NCBI GenBank assembly: GCA_045648205.1
Contig: JAZRNM010000005.1
Span: 1 to 37,087, forward strand
From: SIG440 sp045648205
GTDB taxonomy: Bacteria > Bacillota > Clostridia > Monoglobales > Monoglobaceae
Direction: 5' to 3'
Length of the DNA: 37,087 nt
Under the pieces are notes generated by a model, which saw only the letters and a program-made list of their open reading frames with translations, had not been told where the DNA came from and did not search any database. A program made the position numbers and the translations under genes. Position 1 is the stretch's first letter. Each line of letters starts with the position of its first letter. Positions 1-6,000 of the stretch are shown here, in pieces.

Positions 1-153
1 GTTCATATCTCCAAGAATACTATACATAACAACAGGAGTTCAACCTGTTGCAAGAACTAAAATAGAATTTGGCTTGAGAAACAATTGGCTTGCCATAATC
101 TGTGCAGCTTTTTTTGAAACTTCTTCATAATTTTCACATACGATAACTCTCAT
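1..153 (-). pseudogene. nagB: glucosamine-6-phosphate deaminase, N-terminal fragment with in-frame TGA
   Basis: The minus strand reads from an ATG at 153 behind a good ribosome binding site (AGGAGTG) and gives MRVIVCENYEEVSKKAAQIM and onward, which resembles the N-terminus of NagB. NagB converts glucosamine-6-phosphate to fructose-6-phosphate and ammonia. The conserved phosphate-binding loop LATG[S/G]TP is present, but codon 38 (plus positions 40-42) is TGA where the family has Ser or Gly. The frame resumes as TPVVMYSILGDMN up to the window edge. The usual PVGMY is also altered to PVVMY. TGA is used as a normal stop by other genes here, so recoding is unlikely. It is either a pseudogene or a base error near a sequence end. 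The rest of the gene lies outside the window. Confidence 0.7.
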
Positions 154-185
154 TGAAATCACTCCTATACAAAATTTCTTTTTTG

Positions 186-191
186 ATTGTA
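186..191 (-). promoter_or_regulatory. possible -10 element for the nagB-like gene
   Basis: The minus strand reads TGG-TACAAT here, an extended -10 type element about 33 bases upstream of the nagB-like ATG. No convincing -35 hexamer was found at normal spacing. Confidence 0.3.
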
Positions 192-327
192 CCACAAAAT
201 TTAAAAAAAATATTTACAGAAAAATAACACCAACTTATAATATTATCATTTTTTTTATAATATAAAAGGGTTATTTTTTGATAAAAATATAATTATTTCT
301 TATTTTAAAAATTTTTTCAAAAAACTC

Positions 328-356
328 TTGCAAAAGTTGAAATATTCTGTTATAAT
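328..356 (+). promoter_or_regulatory. sigma-A promoter of rpmB
   Basis: TTGCAA (328-333) and TATAAT (351-356) are separated by 17 bases, about 45 bases before the rpmB ATG. The flanking DNA at 160-350 is very AT-rich and holds no gene. Confidence 0.8.
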
Positions 357-401
357 ACTTTAAGTTGATTAATTATGATTGCAATTGGAGGTGTATATAT
401 A

Positions 402-590
402 ATGGCAAAATGCGAAATTTGCGGAAAAGAAATGAAGTTTGGAATCAAGGTTTCTCACTCACATCGTCGTTCAAACAGAACATGGAAGCCTAATATCAGA
501 AGGGTTAGAGCGGTTGTTGACGGAACTCCCAAGAGAGTTTATGCTTGCTCAAGATGTTTGAGATCAGGCAAAGTTCAGAGAGCTGTTTAA
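402..590 (+). CDS. rpmB: 50S ribosomal protein L28
   Basis: This 62-residue protein begins MAKCEICGKEMKFGIKVSHS, a clear L28 signature. L28 is a component of the large ribosomal subunit. Two CxxC pairs (CEIC near the start and CSRC near the end) mark the zinc-binding form of L28. The ATG at 402 was chosen because GGAGGTG lies about ten bases upstream and the homology starts there; an upstream in-frame ATG at 375 would add a non-conserved leader. A sigma-A promoter precedes it and a strong hairpin terminator follows. It is convergent with spoVM, the same rpmB-spoVM adjacency known from Bacillus subtilis. Confidence 0.97.
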   Translation: MAKCEICGKEMKFGIKVSHSHRRSNRTWKPNIRRVRAVVDGTPKRVYACSRCLRSGKVQRAV

Positions 591-607
591 AATTCAGACG
601 CAAAATC

Positions 608-640
608 AAAAGTCATAGGGATTTCCTATGACTTTTTTTG
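608..640. terminator. bidirectional terminator between rpmB and spoVM
   Basis: A 12-bp perfect stem (608-619 with 625-636) with a 5-base loop is followed by a T-run on the plus strand. The A-rich left flank gives T-rich sequence on the minus strand, so it can serve both convergent genes. Confidence 0.88.
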
Positions 641-665
641 TTTTTTTAAATCAGTATGTAATTTT

Positions 666-749
666 TTAATCTGTATCATTTTTTATCTTGAAAATACTTT
701 TCAAAATGCCTCTTAAAAATTTTGGTGCTTTTACTACAACTATTTTCAT
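666..749 (-). CDS. spoVM: stage V sporulation protein M
   Basis: A 27-residue peptide, MKIVVVKAPKFLRGILKSIF plus a charged tail, matches the SpoVM pattern MKxxxIKLPKFLxGIxRxxx (Bacillus SpoVM has 26 residues). SpoVM is an amphipathic peptide made in the mother cell. It recognises the curvature of the forespore membrane and anchors SpoIVA, so that coat and cortex assemble properly. The ATG at 749 has a GGAGA ribosome binding site at the right distance. A longer in-frame reading that starts at 950 is not the gene: it merges this peptide with out-of-frame sequence of the upstream small gene. The adjacency to rpmB matches B. subtilis and supports the call. It is probably co-transcribed with the 56-residue membrane protein 17 bases upstream. 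Confidence 0.92.
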   Translation of the reverse strand: MKIVVVKAPKFLRGILKSIFKIKNDTD

Positions 750-766
750 TTTAAATCTCCTTTCGG

Positions 767-937
767 TTACTTTTTTGAAATACAACAAACCCCTGCTCCA
801 ATCAGCCCCAATCCCAGCAAAGTGATGAGAAGATATCTGGGTATTGCATATGCCAAAAACAGTCCCACACCTATAGCTATAAGGAACAAACCCAGTCCGC
901 TTGGACGATTTCTGCAGCACCTTTGTTTTTTGAACAT
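767..937 (-). CDS. small membrane protein upstream of spoVM
   Basis: A 56-residue protein starting MFKKQRCCRNRPSGLGLFLI is encoded on the minus strand with the ribosome binding site GGGTGGGTGG before the ATG at 937. A basic, Cys-containing N-terminus is followed by two closely spaced hydrophobic segments (about residues 14-32 and 36-54), separated by a Pro-Arg-Tyr turn, which suggests a small hairpin membrane protein ending in Lys-Lys. I do not recognise a named family. It sits 17 bases upstream of spoVM on the same strand, so a role in sporulation is plausible but inferred from position only. An ATACTA element about 25 bases upstream resembles a sporulation sigma -10. Confidence 0.72.
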   Translation of the reverse strand: MFKKQRCCRNRPSGLGLFLIAIGVGLFLAYAIPRYLLITLLGLGLIGAGVCCISKK

Positions 938-961
938 AATGACCACCCACCCTTTTGTTTT

Positions 962-969
962 TAGTATAT
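962..969 (-). promoter_or_regulatory. possible sporulation sigma -10 element for the spoVM operon
   Basis: The minus strand reads ATATACTA about 25 bases before the first gene of the spoVM operon. It shares ATACTA with the CATACTAT elements upstream of spoIVB and the Asn-rich gene. The -35 is not convincing, so confidence is low. Confidence 0.3.
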
Positions 970-1004
970 TCGAATGGTTATTTTTTGTTACGGAGCAATA
1001 AATA

Positions 1005-1044
1005 AAAAATGCTCATATGCCAAAACTGGCAAACAAGCATTTTT
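1005..1044 (-). terminator. terminator after the HAD hydrolase gene
   Basis: AAAAATGCT (1005-1013) pairs with AGCATTTTT (1036-1044), enclosing an inner TGCCA/TGGCA stem (1018-1022 with 1027-1031). The A-run at the left gives a T-run at the 3' end of the minus-strand transcript. Confidence 0.7.
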
Positions 1045-1061
1045 AGAAGATTATTAAACTA

Positions 1062-1778
1062 TCAAAGTAAATGTGCTATTTTATTCTTGAATTCTCTGTA
1101 GTCATCAATTGTTATAAAACCAAAATCAGATTTATATACCGATTCATCGTTTCCGCCAAGTCCGTAATCATCACCTACAAAGATAACTTCATGGTGCATA
1201 ACGCCTTTTTCTTCGCAGTATTTATCCAGTGCATAATATTTGTTGTAAGGCTTCGGTGCCATATCAAAAGAGGAGGTGCCACCAACAAATACATTGTAGT
1301 TGTCGAAAAGCTCCACAACTTCATTATAGAAAGCACGTCTTTTACTTCTGTCGGGGTCAAATGCTAATTTTTCCGATTTGTCGGCTTTTGTGCCAAGAAG
1401 GGGAATCGTAACACATCCCGATGGATGGTATTCAACATTATCTCCTGAAAAACTGGTGAATCCATACTTTTCTCTTAAAAAGGTTACTTTTTGCTCACAC
1501 ACTTCCCGGTCGCACGCAACAGAAATATCATACACGGTTTCCAGTGTTTCGGTATCATAATTATACCGGGCATATTGCATACCATAATTTCCGATTATAT
1601 CTATTGGAAAGCCGTTCATCTGAGTAAAAATTCTTTGTGTCTGGCCGCCTCCCGCCATAACAAGCATATATTTTTCCTTGAGCTTAAAAAGTATCTCTCT
1701 GCATTCCGGACTCAAAGGGGTCTTGTGCTGTGTAAGAGTACCATCGAGGTCAAATGCAAGCATTTTTATATTTTTCAT
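1062..1778 (-). CDS. HAD-superfamily phosphatase, phosphomannomutase-like
   Basis: A 238-residue HAD protein. Motif I is FDLDGTLT with Asp10 as the likely nucleophile and Asp12 as the general acid. The late motif VGDDYGLGGNDESVY resembles the GDKTxxGGNDxEIF block of eukaryotic-type phosphomannomutase and related HAD-IIB (C2-cap) sugar phosphatases. The AGGGQ segment near residue 45 sits where PMM has GGSD. It probably dephosphorylates, or moves phosphate on, a sugar or polyol phosphate; the substrate cannot be read from the sequence. Its start overlaps the last four bases of the glycerol-1-phosphate dehydrogenase gene (ATGA overlap), so the two are translationally coupled and probably act in one pathway. 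A hairpin terminator follows. Confidence 0.85.
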   Translation of the reverse strand: MKNIKMLAFDLDGTLTQHKTPLSPECREILFKLKEKYMLVMAGGGQTQRIFTQMNGFPIDIIGNYGMQYARYNYDTETLETVYDISVACDREVCEQKVTFLREKYGFTSFSGDNVEYHPSGCVTIPLLGTKADKSEKLAFDPDRSKRRAFYNEVVELFDNYNVFVGGTSSFDMAPKPYNKYYALDKYCEEKGVMHHEVIFVGDDYGLGGNDESVYKSDFGFITIDDYREFKNKIAHLL

Positions 1779-3046
1779 TCAGATATCACTCCTTCAAAAT
1801 ATTTGTTATAAAGCCATAAAACAGTATATCTGTCTTTTAAATCTTTTGCATATAGAATTGCATCATTGATTTTTTCCAAGCTATAAAAATCTATAAAATC
1901 TTCATATGACAGTCCTATTGCAGAAAGCATTGAAACATTTTCGGCAAAAGTGGGAGCTTCTTTCAAGATGGACATTATTTCATTCCATTTTTGCTTAATA
2001 ATATCCCAATCATCCACAGCATACCATCCAAGTTTATCCTGAAGCGATATAACTTCATCAGCGGATGTCAGATAAATTCTTTTGATTTCGGATATCCATT
2101 TGTCACGATTAAAGTTATATTGTTTTGGATAAGAATTTACAATCTTTTCTCTTAGTTGAGCAGTTATTGCAGATGAATACATAACATCTATTCCGTGAGG
2201 ATAGTAATCTTTGTTTTCAAGTATTCCTGTAATTTCGAAAAAGTGTGAAAGGTGATGCTCACTTCCAGAGGCGGGACGGGAATTCCCAACATAGCTCATA
2301 GCCACGCCGACAGCAACAAGTGCCTCCATAAGTGCTTCCACAGCATCTTCGTTTTTGTTTAGCAGCTCTTTAGCAAGAGGTTTAACTTTTTCCACCTGAG
2401 AAAATGTGAGATTATAAACCTCATCACAAAAGTATTCATCATTTATAAGTGCGCTAAGCTTCCAGTCATTAAGGCAGGAATATTTACCTATTATGTCACC
2501 ATAACCCGCCTGAATCATCTCGCGAGGAGCGTTTTTCAAAACATCCGTGTCACCAATGATAGCTTTTGGCGGTAGTGCGTTGAGGGTTGTTTTCATTCCT
2601 TTCAGAATAAGTGCTGCACCCGTCGAGGCATAACCATCCATAGAAGGTGCTGTTGCAACAATGAAATATTTCAGATTGTGTTTGAAACTTACATATTTGC
2701 ACAAATCATTTATAACACCTGAGCCAACACCGACTATGAGATCGGTTGCATCATCAAGTTTTTGTTCAATTTCTGCGATTTTTTCTTCATTGGGGATAAC
2801 AACACTGCCATTAGATTCCAACACTATATGATTTGCAATTTTGCCATCAAGAATAGTCTCTGCATTTTTTCCACATACGCGATATGTATTGTTGTCACTC
2901 ACCAAAAGTATATTATTATACTTTTCGCACAACTTCGGCAATGTATTAATTGTACCTTTGCCGATGATTATATGGTCTATGGGGCAGCTATGTTTTTTGC
3001 CGCATTTACAGTTCTTAAGTTTTTCATTCAACAAGTTCGAATCCAT
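1775..3046 (-). CDS. araM: sn-glycerol-1-phosphate dehydrogenase, AraM/EgsA type
   Basis: This 423-residue protein belongs to the iron-containing alcohol dehydrogenase fold. It has the nucleotide loop VGVGSGVINDLCKY (about 105-118), TAPSMDGYAS (132-141) and candidate metal ligands: Asp184 in AGYGDIIGKY, a His in GSEHHLSH (264-268) and His284 in YPHGIDV. These are hallmarks of AraM, which reduces dihydroxyacetone phosphate to sn-glycerol-1-phosphate with NAD(P)H. A Cys-rich N-terminus (CKCGKKHSCP) precedes the domain. It is the first gene of a two-gene operon with a PMM-like HAD phosphatase and is divergent from a DeoR-type regulator. Its promoter spacer contains a short inverted repeat that could be that regulator's operator. 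The product's destination, lipid or free polyol, is not shown. Confidence 0.88.
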   Translation of the reverse strand: MDSNLLNEKLKNCKCGKKHSCPIDHIIIGKGTINTLPKLCEKYNNILLVSDNNTYRVCGKNAETILDGKIANHIVLESNGSVVIPNEEKIAEIEQKLDDATDLIVGVGSGVINDLCKYVSFKHNLKYFIVATAPSMDGYASTGAALILKGMKTTLNALPPKAIIGDTDVLKNAPREMIQAGYGDIIGKYSCLNDWKLSALINDEYFCDEVYNLTFSQVEKVKPLAKELLNKNEDAVEALMEALVAVGVAMSYVGNSRPASGSEHHLSHFFEITGILENKDYYPHGIDVMYSSAITAQLREKIVNSYPKQYNFNRDKWISEIKRIYLTSADEVISLQDKLGWYAVDDWDIIKQKWNEIMSILKEAPTFAENVSMLSAIGLSYEDFIDFYSLEKINDAILYAKDLKDRYTVLWLYNKYFEGVISE

Positions 3047-3086
3047 ATTTTTTCACCTTTCCTTGACAAGTTTTATTTTTAGATAT

Positions 3087-3115
3087 ATAATAAAACAATC
3101 AAAAACGATTGTCAA
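3087..3115 (-). promoter_or_regulatory. sigma-A promoter of araM-HAD operon
   Basis: On the minus strand TTGACA (3115-3110) and TATTAT (3092-3087) are 17 bases apart. The spacer contains the inverted repeat CAATC-N6-GATTG, so a bound repressor would block RNA polymerase. Confidence 0.75.
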
Positions 3116-3152
3116 TGAATGGCTATTATATTGATAAACGCTCAAAAACGTT
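3096..3152. promoter_or_regulatory. candidate DeoR-type operator pair
   Basis: CAATC-AAAAAC-GATTG (3096-3111) and AACG-CTCAAAAA-CGTT (3137-3152) share the 9-mer TCAAAAACG at 3099-3107 and 3142-3150, 43 bases apart or about four helical turns. One lies in the araM promoter spacer and the other just before the regulator gene, as expected for autoregulation. This is inferred from position and repetition. Confidence 0.5.
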
Positions 3153-3170
3153 CATTTCAAAGAGGTAATT

Positions 3171-3917
3171 ATGTTAAAAGATGAAAGATATGAGAAAATT
3201 TTAAAAATCTTAGATAATGAGAAATATATTTCCTCCCAGGAACTTGCCAAGCGGCTTTTTGTAAGTCTGCCTACGATTCGTCGGGATCTTGCATATCTTG
3301 AAAACAAAAAGAAGATAGTGAGAAATCATGGAGGAGCGAGAAAGATTAATGATGAATACATGGTGGTGCCGCTGAGTTTCAGAGAAACAGTGAATCATAT
3401 TGAGAAAAAACGACTTTGTGAGGCTGCCTCAAAACTCATAAAGGATGACAGTGTGATTTTTTTAGATGGGTCAACCACCGTTTTGCAACTTGCAGAATTT
3501 ATATCAGCAATGCAAAATGTTACAGTTATCACGAACGGAATTCCGGTTTCACTGCTATTGATAAAAAAAAATATCAGGGTATATTCAACTTGCGGAGAAT
3601 TGCTGGAAAACTCCATGGCATATGCCGGAAGTTTTGCTGAAGAGTTTATTCGCAAATTCAACATTGACCTTTGCTTTTTTTCAAGTCATGGTGTGGATGA
3701 AAAGGGCATTATTGTTGACACTTCTCTTCCGGAAACACAGCTTCGGAGTGCAGTTATTACGCAGAGTGCCCAATCTGTTTTTTTGTGCGATAAAACAAAA
3801 TTTGGCGTTATTGCACCATATAATTTAATTTCAATGGATGAGGCTGATTATATCATCACAAATTGCGAGGATTCAAACCCGTTTATTAACCGTCCAGGAG
3901 TAATTACTATAACATAA
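3171..3917 (+). CDS. DeoR-family transcriptional regulator
   Basis: A 248-residue regulator with an N-terminal DeoR winged helix (about residues 6-55: YEKILKILDNEKYISSQELA, then VSLPTIRRDLAYLE) and a C-terminal DeoR sensor domain. Members usually repress sugar or polyol genes and are released by a phosphorylated metabolite. The sensor part has the expected features: FLDGSTTV (phosphate-binding-like), VITNG and DLCFFSSHGVDEKGI. It is divergent from the araM-HAD operon, with a shared intergenic region carrying a repeated TCAAAAACG element, so it most likely controls that operon and itself. The effector is unknown; a glycerol or sugar phosphate is plausible. The ATG at 3171 has AGAGG upstream. 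Confidence 0.88.
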   Translation: MLKDERYEKILKILDNEKYISSQELAKRLFVSLPTIRRDLAYLENKKKIVRNHGGARKINDEYMVVPLSFRETVNHIEKKRLCEAASKLIKDDSVIFLDGSTTVLQLAEFISAMQNVTVITNGIPVSLLLIKKNIRVYSTCGELLENSMAYAGSFAEEFIRKFNIDLCFFSSHGVDEKGIIVDTSLPETQLRSAVITQSAQSVFLCDKTKFGVIAPYNLISMDEADYIITNCEDSNPFINRPGVITIT

Positions 3918-3920
3918 CCT

Positions 3921-3964
3921 AAAAGCAGTCGTAGCGGGGAAAAGTGCTACGACTGCTTTTGTGT
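3921..3964. terminator. bidirectional terminator between deoR-type gene and spoIVB
   Basis: A perfect 15-bp stem (3921-3935 with 3946-3960) with a 10-base loop begins with AAAA and ends with TTTT, between two convergent genes. Confidence 0.88.
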
Positions 3965-5020
3965 TTATTCAGTTTTATCCACTTTTGCAAGCATATTTTC
4001 AATAAATATACCATATCCACGGGTGGGGTCGTTGACGAAAACGTGCGTTACAGCACCTATAAGCTTTCCATCCTGAATGATTGGGCTACCCGACATTCCC
4101 TGGACAATGCCACCTGTTTTTTCTATTAACTTTTCGTCTGTGATTTTTATTATCATATTTTTTGAAGAAGTGTTATCAAGAGATAGAATACGCAAAACTT
4201 CAATTTCAAATTTTTCAACCAGATTGCCTTCAATATTTGCAAGAATATAGGCATTGCCGGTCTTTATGGCTTCCTTTTCAGCGACGGGTATTGGTGCGTG
4301 TGGGAGGCTGAAGTTATCAGATAATATTCCGCGAATTCCAAATTCGTTGTTTTCTTCTATTTTGCCCAGAACCTGGTCGTTTTCGGAAAACACACCATTA
4401 AGTTCACCGGGGGTACCTTTTTCACTTTTATCTACGGAAACTATGGTTGAACTGAGTATTTCACCATTGTCAACCGAAATAATTTTTCCTGATTTTGAAT
4501 CACATATTCCGTGACCAAGGGCTGAAAAATAATTAGTTTCAGGATTATAAAATGTAATGGTTCCAATGCCCGATGCGGCGTCTTTTACCAGTGCACCTAT
4601 TTTTGCTTGGCTATCGTTCGCAGTTTCTTTTGGTGAAACGGAAACTTGCAGTTTTTTGTTGTTTCGACTCAGAGTCAGGGTGAAATTTTCACCTTTTGTG
4701 TCGGAAATAGCCTGGCTTAAATCCGTAACGTCAGCGATTTTGGTGTCATTGAAATTGCGGATTACATCACCGGGTTTTATTCCGGCTTCCTTTGCAGGAC
4801 AGCATAGATTTCCGTTTTTGTCTTCAAACTCACTTAATTCTACAACCAAAACTCCATCCGTGCTCAAAATAACGCCTATACTTTTCCCACCGGGAACGAC
4901 CTTAACCGGCTCTGCGGTGGCGACTACAGGGACACTATCAGTTGTTGCGGAAGGAATTGCAATAACAGAAAGGATAAAAGAAAAAATTAATGGGAAAATA
5001 AGCTTTTTTCCGGAATTCAT
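3965..5020 (-). CDS. spoIVB: SpoIVB peptidase (stage IV sporulation protein B)
   Basis: A 351-residue secreted serine peptidase of family S55. A hydrophobic N-terminal segment (about 7-25) is followed by a PDZ domain (about 60-130) and the S55 domain. Likely catalytic residues are His170 in SALGHGICD, Asp295 in KITDEKL and Ser310 in GMSGSP. In Bacillus the forespore makes SpoIVB, which crosses into the intermembrane space and cleaves SpoIVFA, triggering SpoIVFB to activate pro-sigma-K. The ATG at 5020 was chosen because AGGAGTG precedes it and a signal-like segment follows; the reading frame is open to 5125 without start support. A CATACTAT element lies about 47 bases upstream. spoIVB is commonly next to spo0A; here it is inverted and about 3 kb away, with murT-gatD between. 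Confidence 0.95.
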   Translation of the reverse strand: MNSGKKLIFPLIFSFILSVIAIPSATTDSVPVVATAEPVKVVPGGKSIGVILSTDGVLVVELSEFEDKNGNLCCPAKEAGIKPGDVIRNFNDTKIADVTDLSQAISDTKGENFTLTLSRNNKKLQVSVSPKETANDSQAKIGALVKDAASGIGTITFYNPETNYFSALGHGICDSKSGKIISVDNGEILSSTIVSVDKSEKGTPGELNGVFSENDQVLGKIEENNEFGIRGILSDNFSLPHAPIPVAEKEAIKTGNAYILANIEGNLVEKFEIEVLRILSLDNTSSKNMIIKITDEKLIEKTGGIVQGMSGSPIIQDGKLIGAVTHVFVNDPTRGYGIFIENMLAKVDKTE

Positions 5021-5066
5021 TTTGTCACTCCTTTCTTGTTTATTATGTCGCAAGAATAAGGAGTTT

Positions 5067-5074
5067 ATAGTATG
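5067..5074 (-). promoter_or_regulatory. possible sporulation sigma -10 element of spoIVB
   Basis: CATACTAT on the minus strand, about 47 bases before the spoIVB ATG. It fits the CATA-type -10 of sporulation sigma factors. The same octamer precedes the neighbouring Asn-rich gene at a similar distance. A matching -35 is not clear. Confidence 0.42.
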
Positions 5075-5093
5075 AAAAAAATATATGTAAATT

Positions 5094-5120
5094 AAAAAAA
5101 GACCGAGACGGCCTTTTTTT
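5094..5120 (-). terminator. terminator after the Asn-rich small gene
   Basis: A7-G-A-CCG-AGA-CGG-C-C-T7 forms a hairpin with one mismatch. On the minus strand it ends in a T-run just after the small gene. It separates that gene from spoIVB. Confidence 0.7.
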
Positions 5121-5133
5121 AACATTCGAAGAA

Positions 5134-5250
5134 CTATCTGTTGTTATTGTTATTGTTATTGCTGTTGCTGTTGTTCTTCTTGTTGTCGTTTTTGTTTTCG
5201 TTGCGGTTGTTCTGGTTTTCCTTGTTCTGATTTTCTTTGTTGTTTGACAT
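5134..5250 (-). CDS. small Asn-rich protein, possibly spore-associated
   Basis: A 38-residue protein beginning MSNNKENQNKENQNN, in which over half of the residues are Asn and most others are Lys, Glu, Gln, Arg, Asp or Ser, with seven Asn in a row near the end. It contains no hydrophobic residue after the initiator Met. An excellent ribosome binding site (AAAGGAGTG) precedes the ATG at 5250 and a hairpin terminator follows the stop. An overlapping 84-codon Thr-rich reading in another frame covers the same DNA but lacks these signals. CATACTAT about 50 bases upstream suggests sporulation control. I do not recognise a named family. A disordered spore-core or coat component is a guess based on composition and position. 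Confidence 0.68.
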   Translation of the reverse strand: MSNNKENQNKENQNNRNENKNDNKKNNSNSNNNNNNNR

Positions 5251-5299
5251 TTTAAAATCACTCCTTTAAATTTAAAACTCTTATTGAGTTTGTTCACAA

Positions 5300-5307
5300 A
5301 TAGTATG
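5300..5307 (-). promoter_or_regulatory. possible sporulation sigma -10 element of the Asn-rich gene
   Basis: CATACTAT on the minus strand about 50 bases before the ATG. A GAATAAA stretch about 15 bases further upstream is a weak match to a sigma-E -35. Confidence 0.42.
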
Positions 5308-5387
5308 ACTGATTTATAAATTTTTTATTCTTTTGTTTCAAAAAAATTTTTTTTGCATATTATGATAAAAAAACGGAAGGAGCAGTT

Positions 5388-5906
5388 GTGTTGAGAAAAT
5401 TCGGAACAAACAAAAAAAATCCAAATCCGGCATGGCCAAATCAAAGTTCAATGGTGGTGCTGCCCCCGGGCTCCAATGCTGCGGCAGTTGGGATGAATCG
5501 GGAGAATGTTTATGAAATGACTGCTGAAGAAATGAGACAAACCAATGTTTCATCGGTTAATTCACAGAATTCTGTGAAAAATGAAGAAAGTGAGCGTGAG
5601 ATACGACAAGACCCTATAATGGGAAATGTGCAATCAAGAGTGGTTCCACGCAGAAATATGTTGCCAAGTCTGCAAAATGGCAATATGTGCGGATACACGG
5701 GCGTTGCAGGATACTTATGCGGACAGATTGGAAAGTATGTGAAAATGGAGTTTTTATTTGGAGAAAATACACATATGGAAAAAATGGGCAGACTGAAAGA
5801 AGTTGGCAAGGATTTTGTTGCGATAGAGGAAAATGGCAGCGGAAGCATAACGGTTTGTTCAATAAACAAAATAAAATTCATAAATATTTATCAGTATGGT
5901 TTTTGA
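5388..5906 (+). CDS. GerQ-like / LSm-like putative spore protein
   Basis: A 172-residue protein with two parts. Residues 1 to about 100 are polar and low in complexity, rich in Asn, Gln, Ser, Met and Pro, and probably disordered. Residues about 105-172 form a compact beta-rich domain: LCGQIGKYVKMEFLFG, then GRLKEVGKDFVAIEENGSG and INKIKFINIYQYGF. This pattern (G-K-x-V, then a strand, then VGxDFVxI, then a final KFxxIY strand) resembles the C-terminal domain of GerQ, the Bacillus coat protein needed for normal germination, but the match is by eye. The start is GTG at 5388 or TTG at 5391; AAGGAG sits just upstream and favours the TTG slightly. It is flanked by other spore genes and has its own terminator. 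Confidence 0.6.
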   Translation: MLRKFGTNKKNPNPAWPNQSSMVVLPPGSNAAAVGMNRENVYEMTAEEMRQTNVSSVNSQNSVKNEESEREIRQDPIMGNVQSRVVPRRNMLPSLQNGNMCGYTGVAGYLCGQIGKYVKMEFLFGENTHMEKMGRLKEVGKDFVAIEENGSGSITVCSINKIKFINIYQYGF

Positions 5907-5913
5907 TACATCG

Positions 5914-5950
5914 AAAACAATAGGTTTTTTTTAATACCTATTGTTTTTTT
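5914..5950 (+). terminator. terminator after the GerQ-like gene
   Basis: AAAACAATAGGT (5914-5925) pairs with ACCTATTGTTTT (5936-5947), a 12-bp perfect stem followed by more T residues. Confidence 0.85.
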
Positions 5951-5968
5951 TGCAGAAAATGGTATAAT
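5941..5968 (+). promoter_or_regulatory. promoter of murT-gatD
   Basis: An extended -10 TGG-TATAAT (5960-5968) with a weak TTGTTT -35 (5941-5946) at 16-base spacing. The -35 overlaps the preceding terminator's right arm. Confidence 0.6.
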
Positions 5969-6000
5969 CAATAATATAAAATACAAAGGAGCGACGCAAA

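Noticed and set aside
40..42. TGA in nagB as selenocysteine or as Trp/Gly in a different genetic code
   Set aside because: The family has Ser or Gly here, not Cys, I see no convincing SECIS hairpin after it, and TGA ends normal genes in this window.
666..950. 94-codon minus-strand ORF
   Set aside because: Its second part is spoVM, its first part is out of frame with the 56-residue gene. The two short genes each have a ribosome binding site.
4557..5075. 172-codon plus-strand ORF
   Set aside because: Antisense to spoIVB, no recognised motif.
5043..5297. 84-codon Thr/Lys-rich frame on the minus strand
   Set aside because: It covers the Asn-rich gene in another frame, has no ribosome binding site at its start and its composition is the shadow of an AAC/AAT repeat.
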